Position numbers and translations under genes: made by a program
Source: Methanobacteriota archaeon
GTDB taxonomy: Archaea > Thermoplasmatota > Thermoplasmata > RBG-16-68-12
Direction of reading: 5' to 3'
DNA: 42,487 nt
NCBI GenBank assembly: GCA_005878985.1
Contig: VBMA01000079.1
Location: forward strand, 1 to 42,487
Notes under the pieces: model-generated
Databases searched by the model: none
Seen by the model: the letters and a program-made list of their open reading frames with translations, nothing else
Told to the model about the DNA's origin: nothing
Part shown: one piece after another, positions 1 to 8,971 of the stretch
Layout of the letters: the number at the start of each line of letters is the position of its first letter
How positions within the stretch are numbered: the first letter of the stretch is position 1

Positions 1-592
1 AGGCCACCATCGCATAGTAGTTCAGGGCCTTCAGCAGCGCCGATCCGGAGGCTCGCACGCCCGCCGACGCGTTCAGGCCGGGCACCACGAGGGACGCGTA
101 TCCCGCGGGGTCTCGCTCCTGAATCTCGTGGAGGACCGCGGGCCAGTACTCCGCCGATCCGATCGCCGCGTCCAAGGTGGCCAGGTTCGTTCCCGCCGCG
201 AAGCTCGTGCCCTTCGGCGCGAGGAGCGGGCCGTGCCAGCCGATGTAGTAGATCAGCCGTGTCCCGGAGACGACTTCCTCGGCGCCGCAGCCCGCGTAGA
301 CGGTCAGTTCGTTGGGGACCGTGTTGTTCGGGTTCCGGACCTCCATCCGCAGGACCGCGGGGACCGGCCGGTTCGCGTTGTTCGCCAAGGTCGCCGTCAC
401 GCGGAAGACGTCGCCCGGCACGACGGTCTCCGGGATTCCGTCCACGGTCAGGGTGACCGCGAAGCCCGTCACCTGCACGTCTTTCGACACCGTGTTGCTC
501 AGGGTGGGCGTCAAGATGCCCACCGCGCTGGCCGCCAACAGGACGACCAGCAGGATCGTCGCGCGCGGCCCCAGTTTGATTCGGTTGCCCAT
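1..592 (-). CDS. Partial exported or membrane-anchored protein, unknown function
   Basis: The reading frame opens at ATG 592 and runs off the left edge, so only the first 197 codons are visible. Residues about 11-28 form a hydrophobic segment after a short basic N-terminus, which fits a signal peptide or membrane anchor. The following 70 residues have the beta-rich look of an extracytoplasmic Ig-like or CARDB-like domain (phrases such as VPGDVFRVTATLANNANRPV), and the later part is rich in Gly, Ala and Tyr. A TATA-like element lies near 648-657, implying a leader of about 35 nt. No family is recognised and the C-terminus is missing, so neither enzymatic activity nor a sorting signal can be judged. 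The reality of the gene is fairly sure; its role is unknown. Confidence 0.65.
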   Translation of the reverse strand, partial: MGNRIKLGPRATILLVVLLAASAVGILTPTLSNTVSKDVQVTGFAVTLTVDGIPETVVPGDVFRVTATLANNANRPVPAVLRMEVRNPNNTVPNELTVYAGCGAEEVVSGTRLIYYIGWHGPLLAPKGTSFAAGTNLATLDAAIGSAEYWPAVLHEIQERDPAGYASLVVPGLNASAGVRASGSALLKALNYYAMVA

Positions 593-666
593 CGTTCGCA
601 CCTCACCCGCCTCACCGAGGCGGGGCGAGACGGTTCACCGTCGCAAGGCGGGCATAAGCGGGGCGC

Positions 667-683
667 GTGCATGCATCGTGCAC
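667..683. repeat. Short inverted repeat between divergent genes
   Basis: GTGCA at 667-671 and TGCAC at 679-683 form an inverted repeat, and the palindrome TGCATGCA lies inside the first half. It sits in the 154-nt space between the leftward exported-protein gene and the rightward epimerase gene. It could be an operator, but only its symmetry and location support that. Confidence 0.3.
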
Positions 684-715
684 GTAGGTCGAGATTCCGG
701 TCGGCTCCGCGGCAG

Positions 716-725
716 CCTTATTGGC
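716..725 (+). promoter_or_regulatory. TATA-like box of the epimerase gene
   Basis: CCTTATTGGC is centred about 27 nt before the GTG at 747, the spacing expected for an archaeal TATA box and a leaderless transcript. This spacing supports the GTG over the upstream extension of the open frame. Confidence 0.45.
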
Positions 726-746
726 GGAGGGAGCTGTCGGCAGGAC

Positions 747-1697
747 GTGCAGTTCGTCATCCTCGGCGCGAAAGGATCGATTGGAGGGGCGGTCGTGCGG
801 CGTGCCCGGTTCTCGGGCCATAAGGTCCGAGCCGTCGTCCGGCCCTCGGCAGGTCAGGATCGATTCCCGGCCGGTACGGAGGTTGTCCACGCGGATTTAC
901 AATCGCGGGAGTCGGTGGTCGAGGCGGCTCGCGGCGCCGACGTGGTCGTACACGCCGCGAATGTTCCATACCCCGAGTGGCCTAAACTCGTGCCGGTGCT
1001 CGCGGAGAATGCGCTCGCAGCGGCGGAGGCCGCAGGCGCTATCTTGGCGTTCCCGGGCAACGTGTACGTCTACGGCCACCCGCGATCGCGGCCCGTGCGG
1101 GAAGACCATCCGCAGGAACCGAACACGCAGAAGGGGAAGTTGCGGCTCCGTGTTGAGCAGATGATCCTACAAGCCCACCGAGACGGGCGGGTGCGGGTTG
1201 TCCTCCCGCGGTATCCGGACTTCTACGGTCCTGGCATCATGCATGAGATCTTCCAGCCGATCTTCGAGGGAGCCGTCCGCGGGCAGCCATGCCGATGGCC
1301 ATTGGATGCGGACGCACCGCACGAGTTCATCCTCATCGACGATGCCGCCGAGGCGCTGTTGAAGCTTGTCGCGACGCCCGCCGCTCACGGCCGCGCCGTC
1401 CATGTCCCCGGCCCCCGCCCGATTACACCGAGGGAATTCATCCGCCTCGCGTACGCGTCGGCCGGTCCGGGAGAACCGAGGATTCGGGTGTTCGGTCGCG
1501 GGACGTTTCGATTCGTCGGCCTGTTCAACCGTTTGGCACGTTCCGCGTACGAAATGGCGTACCTGTTCGACGACCCGGTCTTGCTCGATGGATCCCTCTA
1601 CCGGTCCTTGACGGGCGGCCCATATCCGGCAACACTCTACGAGGACGGAGTGCGTCGGACGATGGACTGGTTCCGCTCCCATCGGACAACATCTTAA
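747..1697 (+). CDS. Atypical extended SDR: NAD-dependent epimerase/dehydratase-like
   Basis: A 316-aa Rossmann-fold protein. The glycine-rich dinucleotide motif GAKGSIG is at residues 7-13, right after the first beta strand, and placed as usual if translation starts at GTG 747. The frame is open far upstream, but that part is low-complexity and looks non-coding. Later hallmarks are NVYVYG after the fourth strand and PDFYGPG in the substrate region, which are typical of NAD(P)-dependent epimerases and nucleoside-sugar or NmrA-like dehydrogenases. The usual YxxxK pair appears as TxxxK (NTQKGK), so the catalytic Tyr is replaced. This suggests an atypical SDR, perhaps a redox sensor or an enzyme with another acid/base. 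It lies 40 nt upstream of the thiolase gene, which has its own TATA-like box. Substrate unknown. Confidence 0.8.
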   Translation: MQFVILGAKGSIGGAVVRRARFSGHKVRAVVRPSAGQDRFPAGTEVVHADLQSRESVVEAARGADVVVHAANVPYPEWPKLVPVLAENALAAAEAAGAILAFPGNVYVYGHPRSRPVREDHPQEPNTQKGKLRLRVEQMILQAHRDGRVRVVLPRYPDFYGPGIMHEIFQPIFEGAVRGQPCRWPLDADAPHEFILIDDAAEALLKLVATPAAHGRAVHVPGPRPITPREFIRLAYASAGPGEPRIRVFGRGTFRFVGLFNRLARSAYEMAYLFDDPVLLDGSLYRSLTGGPYPATLYEDGVRRTMDWFRSHRTTS

Positions 1698-1737
1698 TAG
1701 CGCGGCGGTTCGTTCTTCAACGGCGGAGGCTTCTGCA

Positions 1738-2907
1738 TTGACGGACGTCGTTCTCGCGGGCGCCTCCCGCACTCCCGTCGGCAAGTACGGCCGCGCCTTC
1801 CGGAACGTCGAAGCAGTCAAACTCGGGAGCACGGCGATCGCCGAGGCCGTGAATCGCGCCGGCCTCGTCCCCGCCGACATCGAGGAGGTCATCATGGGCA
1901 ATGTGATCTCCGCCGGTCTGGGGCAGAACCCGGCGCGCCAAGCCGCGTTATCCGCCGGCCTACCCGATCGCGTCGGCGCTGTGACGGTCAACAAAGTGTG
2001 CGGCTCGGGGCTGCAAGCCGTGATGTTCGCGTCGGACATGATCCGCGCGGGCTCCGCCGATGTCGTCCTGGCGGGGGGCATGGAATCGATGAGCCGCGCC
2101 CCGTACCTGGTCAAAGAGGCGCGGTGGGGAATCGGAATCAACAACGTGCCCTTCATCGATGCGATGGTCCACGACGGCCTGTGGGATGCGTACAACCAGT
2201 TCCACATGGGCGTCACCGGCGAGATCGTCGCGGAGCGATTCAAGATCAGCCGAGAGGACATGGATCGTTTTGCACTGGAGAGCCATCGACGCGCCGCGTC
2301 CGCGACCCAAGAGGGCAGGTTCAAGGAGCAGATCGTGCCCGTGGACGTCCCCGGAGCGGGCCGCATCGAGGTCGACGAAGGGATCCGGATGGACACGTCC
2401 CTCGAGAAGCTCTCGAAACTCCCGCCGGTTTTCCGCGAGGGCGGACAGGTGACCGCCGGGAACGCGTCCCAGTTGAGCGATGGCGGCGCCGCGATGGTCG
2501 TCATGTCCAAAGAGGCGGCGGACCGACACGACGTCACGCCGCTGGCCCGCGTCGTCGCGTATAACACGGCCGGCGTTAAGCCAGAATGGGTGATGGAGGC
2601 TCCGATCCCCGGGGTCCGGAAGCTCCTGAAGAAGACGGGCATGTCGGTCGACGACATCGACCTCTTCGAGCACAACGAGGCGTATGCCGCCGCGAGCCTC
2701 GCGGTGATGCGGGAGCTGGGCATTCCGCCCGAGAAGCTCAACGTGAACGGCGGTGCGTTGGCGCTCGGCCACCCGATCGGCTGCAGCGGTGCGCGTGTCT
2801 TGACGACCCTGGTGTACGCAATGAAGGATCGCGGCGCGAAGCGCGGACTCGCGACCCTCTGCCTCGGCGGCGGCAACGCGGTCTCGATGATCGTTGAACG
2901 ACCGTAA
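1738..2907 (+). CDS. Acetyl-CoA C-acyltransferase (thiolase)
   Basis: A 389-aa full-length thiolase, the usual family size. The nucleophilic Cys88 lies in NKVCGSG, His345 in ALGHPIG, and the C-terminal acid/base Cys375 in CLGGG. All three catalytic elements are present, so it should be active in thiolytic cleavage of 3-ketoacyl-CoA or condensation of two acetyl-CoA. It looks like the bacterial AtoB/FadA type and not the archaeal mevalonate-pathway thiolase, which works with a DUF35 partner; no such partner is adjacent. Translation starts at TTG 1738, with a GGAGG Shine-Dalgarno at 1725-1729 and a TATA-like TCTTAATAG at 1692-1700. The acyl-CoA dehydrogenase at 15618-16778 could feed the same oxidation pathway, though the genes are not linked. 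The direction of the reaction in vivo cannot be read from sequence. Confidence 0.92.
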   Translation: MTDVVLAGASRTPVGKYGRAFRNVEAVKLGSTAIAEAVNRAGLVPADIEEVIMGNVISAGLGQNPARQAALSAGLPDRVGAVTVNKVCGSGLQAVMFASDMIRAGSADVVLAGGMESMSRAPYLVKEARWGIGINNVPFIDAMVHDGLWDAYNQFHMGVTGEIVAERFKISREDMDRFALESHRRAASATQEGRFKEQIVPVDVPGAGRIEVDEGIRMDTSLEKLSKLPPVFREGGQVTAGNASQLSDGGAAMVVMSKEAADRHDVTPLARVVAYNTAGVKPEWVMEAPIPGVRKLLKKTGMSVDDIDLFEHNEAYAAASLAVMRELGIPPEKLNVNGGALALGHPIGCSGARVLTTLVYAMKDRGAKRGLATLCLGGGNAVSMIVERP

Positions 2908-3006
2908 TCACCGAGTTCGTTGCTCGTTTCAGCGACCCGTCACGCAAACTCTTTTAGCACCCGCCACTATCCCCCGTGATTTCCGTTCCCCCGCGAGGCA
3001 TTACGC

Positions 3007-6000
3007 TTGTTACATAAGGTTCGCACGGCCGCTTCAAAAGACGAAGTCCTCCGCCTCATGGAGCCCCTGGTCGGAGACTGGTTCGGGTCGAAGTTCAAAG
3101 GTCTCACGGAGCCCGAGGCGTACGCCGTGCCCCTCATCCACGCGCGGAGGAGTGTCCTCGTTTCATCGCCCACGGGGAGCGGCAAGACGCTCACGGCCTT
3201 CTTGTCCATCATCAACGAGCTGTATGCGAAGCAACTCCGTGGCGAACTTGAGGATCGGATTTATTGTCTGTATGTCTCGCCCCTCAAGGCTCTCGCGAAC
3301 GACATCAACCGCAACCTCGAGGAACCGCTTCGTGAACTGACGCAACTGGCGGAGAAGGAGGGCAAGCCGGTCCCTCTCATCCGGGTCGGGGTCCGATCCG
3401 GCGACACGTCCTCGCAGGAACGCCAGAGACAGGTCCGTCACCCGCCGCATATCTTCATCACGACGCCCGAGAGCATCGCGATCATCCTCAGCACCCCGAA
3501 ATTCCGTGAACACTTTGCGAACGTCGAGTGGGTCATCCTCGACGAAATCCACGAGGTCTGCTCCTCCAAACGCGGTTCCTTGCTTTCGATTTGCCTCGAG
3601 CGCCTTCGCGAGCAGACCGGGCGCGATTTCGTGCGGATTGGCCTGAGCGCGACGATCGCCCCGATCGAGGAGGAAGCGAAATTCCTGGCGGGCTACGAGA
3701 ACGGCAAGGTTCGGGACATGTACATCGTCGAGGTCGATACCCGGAAGGACCTCGACCTCTCGGTCTTGTGTCCGGTGCGTGACATAACCGCCGTGCCGAT
3801 GGAGGTCGCGAACGCTCGGATGTATGACCTCCTTAGCAAGCTGATCGAGGAGCATCGCACGACCCTCATCTTTACGAACACCCGGAGCGGGACCGAGCAC
3901 GTTTCCTTCCGGCTGAAGGAACGCGGCGTCGAAGACCTCGAAGCCCACCACGGCTCTCTGTCGAAAGTCACCCGCCTCGAGGTGGAGCAGAAGCTGAAAG
4001 ACGGTCAACTGAAGGCGGCCGTCTCCTCGACTTCCCTGGAACTGGGGATCGACATCGGTTACATCGACCTCGTCGTCCAGATTGGTTCCCCCAAGTCCGT
4101 CGCGAAAGGGTTGCAACGGATTGGCCGCGCGGGCCATGCGTACGGCGAGACCGCGGTCGGCCGGATGATCGCGTTCGAGCCGTGGGACCTCATGGAATGC
4201 GCGACCCTCGCAAAAGCCGCGTACGACGCCCGGATCGACCGCGTGGACATCCCGAGCAATCCCCTCGATGTCCTCGCCCAGGCGCTCGTCGCGATGTCCC
4301 TTGAGAAACGGTGGGACATCGACGAGGCGTTCGAACTCGTCCGGCGCTCGCACAGCTTCCACGATCTGACGAAGAAGGACTTCCTCGCGGTCCTCGACTA
4401 TCTTTCCTCCCGCAATCCGGACATCAAGGTCTTCGCGAAGATCTGGTTCGACGAGGAAGAAGGCCGCATCGGGAAGAAGAAAGGTACTCGGATGATCTAT
4501 TACACGAACGTCGGGACGATCCCGGAGGAAGGGACCTACCACGTCTTCTCGGAACGAGGATCGCCACTGGGCGAGCTGAGCGAGAAGTTCGTCGAGTACC
4601 TGAGCCCGAGCGACATCTTCGTCCTCGGCGGGCGGACGTACCAGTTCGTCCGCGCTCGCGGGACGTCGGTCTACGTGAAGGACGCGTCCGGCCGCCGCCC
4701 CACGGTGCCCTCGTGGACGGGCGAGATGTTGCCTCGTTCGTTCGACCTCTCGATCGCCGTCGGCGAGTTCCGCCGGGATCTTGCGGGAGAGATCGCCAAG
4801 GACGGGGAGAAGGCCGCGAAGGAGTGGTTGATGAAGGAGTACCACGTCGACACGGGCTCGGCTCAATCCCTCGTTTCGTACGTCCAAGAGCAGGAGGCGT
4901 TAATCCCGTCCCTGCCCACGGACCGACAGGTTCTCCTCGAGGGGTACCTCGACGTCAAAGGGAACCGGAATGTCATCTTCCACTTCCCGTTCGGGCGTCG
5001 GGTAAATGACGCGCTCAGCCGCGCCTTCGCGTTCGCCATCACGGAGGCCCACCACACGAACGTCCGCGTGAGTGTGACGGACGACAACTTCATGGTCACG
5101 GTCCCGCGGCGCATCGAGCTGAAAGGCCTCACGAAACTCGTCACGAGCAAGAACCTCGAGGACCTCCTCCGACGTGCGATCCGCAACACCGAGCTCTTCA
5201 AGCAGCGCTTCCGGCACTGTGCGACACGGTCGTTCATGATCCTCCGCAACTACAAGGGGCGTGAGGTCTCGATCGGCCGGCAACAGTTGCGGTCCCAGCG
5301 GGTGCTCGATTGGCTCCATGAGATCGAGGACTTCCCGGTGGTCAAGGAGACGTACAACGAGATTCTCCACATGGTCATGGACCTGGACCACGCCCGCGAG
5401 ATCCTGCGGCGGATCGAGGCGGGGGAGATCGCAGTCGTCGAGAGCGACTTCAGCAGCCTGCCGTCCCCGTTCGCCCACAACGTCGTGCTCCAAGGCGTCT
5501 CCGACCTCGTCCTCATGGAGGACCGATCCGCGCTGCTGCGGGAGCTCCACCGCAAGGTCCTCGAGCGCGTCATGCCGACGGACCAGATCAGCTCGATTCA
5601 GTTCCAACCTGCCGAGATCGCGGAGTACTTCCGGAAGAAACTACCCAAAGTCGCGCGCAAGGAGGACCTCCTGTCCTATCTTGATCGCGTGGGCGACGCG
5701 AACCTCCTCCAACAGAAGGGACGCACGGTCTTCGAGGTCGCGTCCACGTCCTTCGCCGACGTGCGGAAGTGGTCCGGGCAGCTCATGGACGAAGGTCTCG
5801 TCGAGAGCGTGTGGACTCCGCAAGGCATCCACTGGACGCCGAAGGATCTCCTGCCCACCTACGTTGCGGTCTACGCGCAGCGGTCTCGGCTCAAGCCGCC
5901 CGAAGACAAGGTGCTCATGCTCATCAAGGAGAAATCGCGGACTCACAAGGATCTCGCCCGCCTCACAAAACTGGAGAAGGACGACCTGAACGAGGCGTTG

Positions 6001-8418
6001 CGCAAGCTCGAGCGCGCGTACCTCATCGGTCGGCGAGGGGTCGAGGAGACGACCTACTTCGTACGCGAACCGCAACGGGCGAACTTCGAGGAGTCCTTGG
6101 ACAAGATCCTCACGAAGCGGCTGGAGGTCGACGGTCCGTACAGCGCGCAGGAGCTCGCCGTCGCCCTGGGCCTGGAGCCGGAGCTCGTCGAGGAAGTCCT
6201 GCGGGACCTGGAGTCGGAGGGCGTCGTCTCGTCCGGGCACTTCCTCGTCGACAAAGAATTCCAGTTCATGATGACCCGGGACCTCCAGCGCCTCCAGCGG
6301 AAGGACGAGACGCGCGAGGTGTTCGACGAGAACCAGGTGAAGGCCTTCCTGCTCGAGAAGCAGTTCGCGAGCATCGAGACCCTCGACGACTACTTCGACC
6401 GCTTCCTCGAGGCCGGCATGGTCCTCGACATCTACAATCACACGGCCCGTTTCGACTACACGGAATGGCTGCGGCGGCGGGAGGCCGGCGACATCCTCGA
6501 GGGCCGCTTCCTGAACGGCCGCGTGCGGTACATCCGCACGAAGGACGTGCCGCTCTTCCTCTCCGCCTTCCCGCGGAGCCCGCTCAGCGACTTCGAGAAG
6601 AAAGTCCTCGACGTGATTCGTGAAGGGGACGGGATGGACCTCTGGGCGATCAACGCGAAGGTCCGCGCGGAGCGGGAACAGGTCAAGGAGGCCCTGGACA
6701 AACTCGACTACGACGTCTACGTGATCCGTCGCTTCCAAGGGGACGGATGGACCGCGCGCAACCTGTACGTCGCGTTCGATCCACCCCATTCGAAGGTGGC
6801 GAACGCCTTCGAGACGATCGTGCGGCGATTCCTCGCGGCGTACGGCCCTGTGCCGTTCTCCGGCATCCGAGAGTGGGCGCGGTTCGAGTGGGACGAGCTC
6901 GAGCGGCTCCTGGACCGTCTCGAACAGGACGGGGTCGTCACGCGGATTCTCGTGACGGGTAAGGCGGAGTCGGAGATGTACGTCCTCGCCGAGGACCTCC
7001 CGGCCCTCCGGAAAGCTGCGGGGAAGGCGGGTACGGATCCGATGCGGGTCCTGTCCCTCCTCGATCCGTGGACGCAGGCGCTGTGGGCCCAGGTCGCCAG
7101 TCGCTACGGGGAGGGCTGGTTCTTCCCCTTAGTCAAGGACGGCGATCTCGTCGGAATGGCAGAGATCTGGGAGATGAGCGGATGCATCGAGGTCCGCGAA
7201 ATGGACCTCGCCTCACCCGATCAGTTGGACGAGGCGATCGCCGCCCTCACCCACATGATGGGGTTCTACGCGATGCGCGGCGTCGACGTGCTGCGCGTCA
7301 CCCGATTCCAGGCGAAGAACGTCCCGGAGGCGGAGGACCTGTCCCACTGGACTCGAGCGGGCTTCATCCGGTTCTCCGATTTCCTCGCTCACGGTCCGAT
7401 TGTCCCGCGGGACTTCGACCCGGCCGACCTCCTCGCGCTCGCCCTTACGAAACAGGGCATCGCCCCCGACTCTCGCTTCGCCGATCCAATCGCCGCGGCC
7501 AAGGCCCTCGGAGGGCTGCGGTCCGATTTCGCGGCCCGGCTCCGGGTGAAGGAGTTCCGCCCGCTCGAACGGCTTCATCGGAGCGGGCTGCTCGCCAAAG
7601 GCCTCGCGATTCCGGAATACTGGACGTACTGCACCGAAGCGGACCTGAGCCTCTACAAGGCGGCCAAAGCGACCCGCCTGACGAAGGAGATGAAGGCCAC
7701 CCTCCGCATCATCCAGGAAGAGGGACCGATCTCCCGCCAGCGGCTCCTCATCCTCTCGGACCTGAGCCGGCCTGCGACGACGGCCGCGCTTCGCAAACTG
7801 TACGAGGGCCTCCATGTGACCCGGGATTCGGACAACCGGTACCGCCTGGTCTCCGACATGAAGATCAGCCGCGATGACGCCCGGCGGGAGGTCCTGCGGC
7901 GGATCATCCGCAGCCTCGGGGTGACGTCGGCCGAAGCGCTCGCTGCCTACACGCGGTTCGAGTACAACATGGGGGAGACCCGCCTGCGGTTGCGGGAGTT
8001 TGTGGCCGAAGGATGGCTCGTCAAAGGGTTCCTTGCCCGGGGCGAGCGAACCGTGATGTGGGCCGTGAAGGACGGTCTCGAACAGATCGGGCATGCGGAT
8101 TTCCGCCGGAAGTTCGTCCTGACGCCCCTCGACAACCTGTTCCTCTATTTGCGCGAGGCGATCGTCGACAAGTTCCACATGGGGTCCTGCTACGTCGTGT
8201 TCGACGGGGCCGAGATGGTCGCGGCGTTCAAGGCTCGCCGCCGGAAGTGGGAGCTCCTTGTCACCGAGTTCCAAGGCGAACCCGCCGCCCGGAGGATCGT
8301 CGAGGCATGGGAAGCGGAGAATGAGCTCGCGGTCGAGGAGCAAGTCGACCGGATCTCGGACCACGAGGTCATGGAGTGGTACGCGAAAATGTATGGGCGC
8401 GGAGCCGCGGAGCGCTAA
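3007..8418 (+). CDS. lhr: Lhr-family SF2 helicase, giant form with AlkZ-like C-terminus
   Basis: A 1803-aa superfamily 2 DNA/RNA helicase. The motor holds Walker A SPTGSGKT (54-61), motif II DEIH (179-182), motif III SAT (214-216) and motif VI QRIGRAGH (370-377). The Lhr core region follows, with HFPFGRRVNDALSRAF and LPSPFAHNVVLQGVSD. Archaeal Lhr proteins are normally about 850-950 aa. Here some 900 more residues follow, made of repeated winged-helix-like segments. They end in a region (around 1560-1770, with LTPLDNLF at 1705-1712) that resembles the HTH_42/AlkZ DNA-glycosylase fold found in long bacterial Lhr. The start is taken as TTG 3007, preceded by GCGAGG and a TATA-like CTCTTTTAGC near 2950; ATG 3058 is the alternative. 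A role in DNA repair is inferred from the family. Helicase call certain, C-terminal fold tentative. Confidence 0.9.
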   Translation: MLHKVRTAASKDEVLRLMEPLVGDWFGSKFKGLTEPEAYAVPLIHARRSVLVSSPTGSGKTLTAFLSIINELYAKQLRGELEDRIYCLYVSPLKALANDINRNLEEPLRELTQLAEKEGKPVPLIRVGVRSGDTSSQERQRQVRHPPHIFITTPESIAIILSTPKFREHFANVEWVILDEIHEVCSSKRGSLLSICLERLREQTGRDFVRIGLSATIAPIEEEAKFLAGYENGKVRDMYIVEVDTRKDLDLSVLCPVRDITAVPMEVANARMYDLLSKLIEEHRTTLIFTNTRSGTEHVSFRLKERGVEDLEAHHGSLSKVTRLEVEQKLKDGQLKAAVSSTSLELGIDIGYIDLVVQIGSPKSVAKGLQRIGRAGHAYGETAVGRMIAFEPWDLMECATLAKAAYDARIDRVDIPSNPLDVLAQALVAMSLEKRWDIDEAFELVRRSHSFHDLTKKDFLAVLDYLSSRNPDIKVFAKIWFDEEEGRIGKKKGTRMIYYTNVGTIPEEGTYHVFSERGSPLGELSEKFVEYLSPSDIFVLGGRTYQFVRARGTSVYVKDASGRRPTVPSWTGEMLPRSFDLSIAVGEFRRDLAGEIAKDGEKAAKEWLMKEYHVDTGSAQSLVSYVQEQEALIPSLPTDRQVLLEGYLDVKGNRNVIFHFPFGRRVNDALSRAFAFAITEAHHTNVRVSVTDDNFMVTVPRRIELKGLTKLVTSKNLEDLLRRAIRNTELFKQRFRHCATRSFMILRNYKGREVSIGRQQLRSQRVLDWLHEIEDFPVVKETYNEILHMVMDLDHAREILRRIEAGEIAVVESDFSSLPSPFAHNVVLQGVSDLVLMEDRSALLRELHRKVLERVMPTDQISSIQFQPAEIAEYFRKKLPKVARKEDLLSYLDRVGDANLLQQKGRTVFEVASTSFADVRKWSGQLMDEGLVESVWTPQGIHWTPKDLLPTYVAVYAQRSRLKPPEDKVLMLIKEKSRTHKDLARLTKLEKDDLNEALRKLERAYLIGRRGVEETTYFVREPQRANFEESLDKILTKRLEVDGPYSAQELAVALGLEPELVEEVLRDLESEGVVSSGHFLVDKEFQFMMTRDLQRLQRKDETREVFDENQVKAFLLEKQFASIETLDDYFDRFLEAGMVLDIYNHTARFDYTEWLRRREAGDILEGRFLNGRVRYIRTKDVPLFLSAFPRSPLSDFEKKVLDVIREGDGMDLWAINAKVRAEREQVKEALDKLDYDVYVIRRFQGDGWTARNLYVAFDPPHSKVANAFETIVRRFLAAYGPVPFSGIREWARFEWDELERLLDRLEQDGVVTRILVTGKAESEMYVLAEDLPALRKAAGKAGTDPMRVLSLLDPWTQALWAQVASRYGEGWFFPLVKDGDLVGMAEIWEMSGCIEVREMDLASPDQLDEAIAALTHMMGFYAMRGVDVLRVTRFQAKNVPEAEDLSHWTRAGFIRFSDFLAHGPIVPRDFDPADLLALALTKQGIAPDSRFADPIAAAKALGGLRSDFAARLRVKEFRPLERLHRSGLLAKGLAIPEYWTYCTEADLSLYKAAKATRLTKEMKATLRIIQEEGPISRQRLLILSDLSRPATTAALRKLYEGLHVTRDSDNRYRLVSDMKISRDDARREVLRRIIRSLGVTSAEALAAYTRFEYNMGETRLRLREFVAEGWLVKGFLARGERTVMWAVKDGLEQIGHADFRRKFVLTPLDNLFLYLREAIVDKFHMGSCYVVFDGAEMVAAFKARRRKWELLVTEFQGEPAARRIVEAWEAENELAVEEQVDRISDHEVMEWYAKMYGRGAAER

Positions 8419-8479
8419 GTCCCGCGCGCCTCCGACACTCAAGTTCATACCGCCAACTTCGGATTCGGTCCTGATTCCG

Positions 8480-8971
8480 GTGACCGTCCTCGGTGTCGAC
8501 ACGATCGCGATCGTCGTCTCCGATCCGCGAAAGGCGATTGCATGGTATCGGGATGTCCTGGGCCTGGACGTCGCCTACATCGGCCCGAGCGAGCCGAACC
8601 CGGATCCGAGCATTGAGGGGACGCCCGAGAACCCGGGCCACTGGGTGGAACTCGGACCGGGTCGCCCTCGCACTCGCGTCCACCTATGTTTCATGGGCGG
8701 TGAGACCGAGCCCGGGCCCGCGGGCATCACGTTCATCACGGATGACATCCAGGCGGAGTACGAACGGATGCGACACGCCGGCGTCGAGTTCCCGCTTCCG
8801 CCGGAGAAGATGGAATGGGGCGAGTGGCTCGGCCAGTTCGTGGATCCGGACGGGAACGTGTTCGACCTCAAGCAGCCGATCTCCATTGCGGAATGGAAGG
8901 CCCATCCCGCTCGCGCGAAGCCACGGAAGCGTCGTCGGTCAGATAGGCTCAGCCCGCCGACCCGGTTCTAG
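8480..8971 (+). CDS. VOC (glyoxalase/bleomycin-resistance) superfamily protein
   Basis: A 163-aa protein from GTG 8480, which opens directly with the typical first VOC strand (VTVLGVDTIAIVVSDP) and the AIAWYRDVLGLDV helix. The second half ends with FVDPDGNVFDLKQP, the standard closing strand. An ATG at 8393, inside the helicase tail, is an alternative start that would add 29 non-family residues. The usual metal ligands are only partly present: the first-strand His is absent and the final Glu is Asp, although RVHLCF keeps a His. Enzymatic function is therefore unclear; it may be a dioxygenase/isomerase relative or a binding protein. The C-terminus is basic (KPRKRRRSDR). The last 33 nt overlap convergently with the 3' end of the leftward TPR gene. 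Family call good, substrate unknown. Confidence 0.82.
   Translation: MTVLGVDTIAIVVSDPRKAIAWYRDVLGLDVAYIGPSEPNPDPSIEGTPENPGHWVELGPGRPRTRVHLCFMGGETEPGPAGITFITDDIQAEYERMRHAGVEFPLPPEKMEWGEWLGQFVDPDGNVFDLKQPISIAEWKAHPARAKPRKRRRSDRLSPPTRF

Noticed and set aside
3163-4887. 574-codon minus-strand frame over the helicase
   Set aside because: Antisense shadow of the conserved helicase motor domain; low-complexity charged sequence.
3007-8971. Defence-island reading of the giant helicase plus VOC gene
   Set aside because: No nuclease, methylase or other defence partner lies nearby; the helicase motor is the housekeeping Lhr type.
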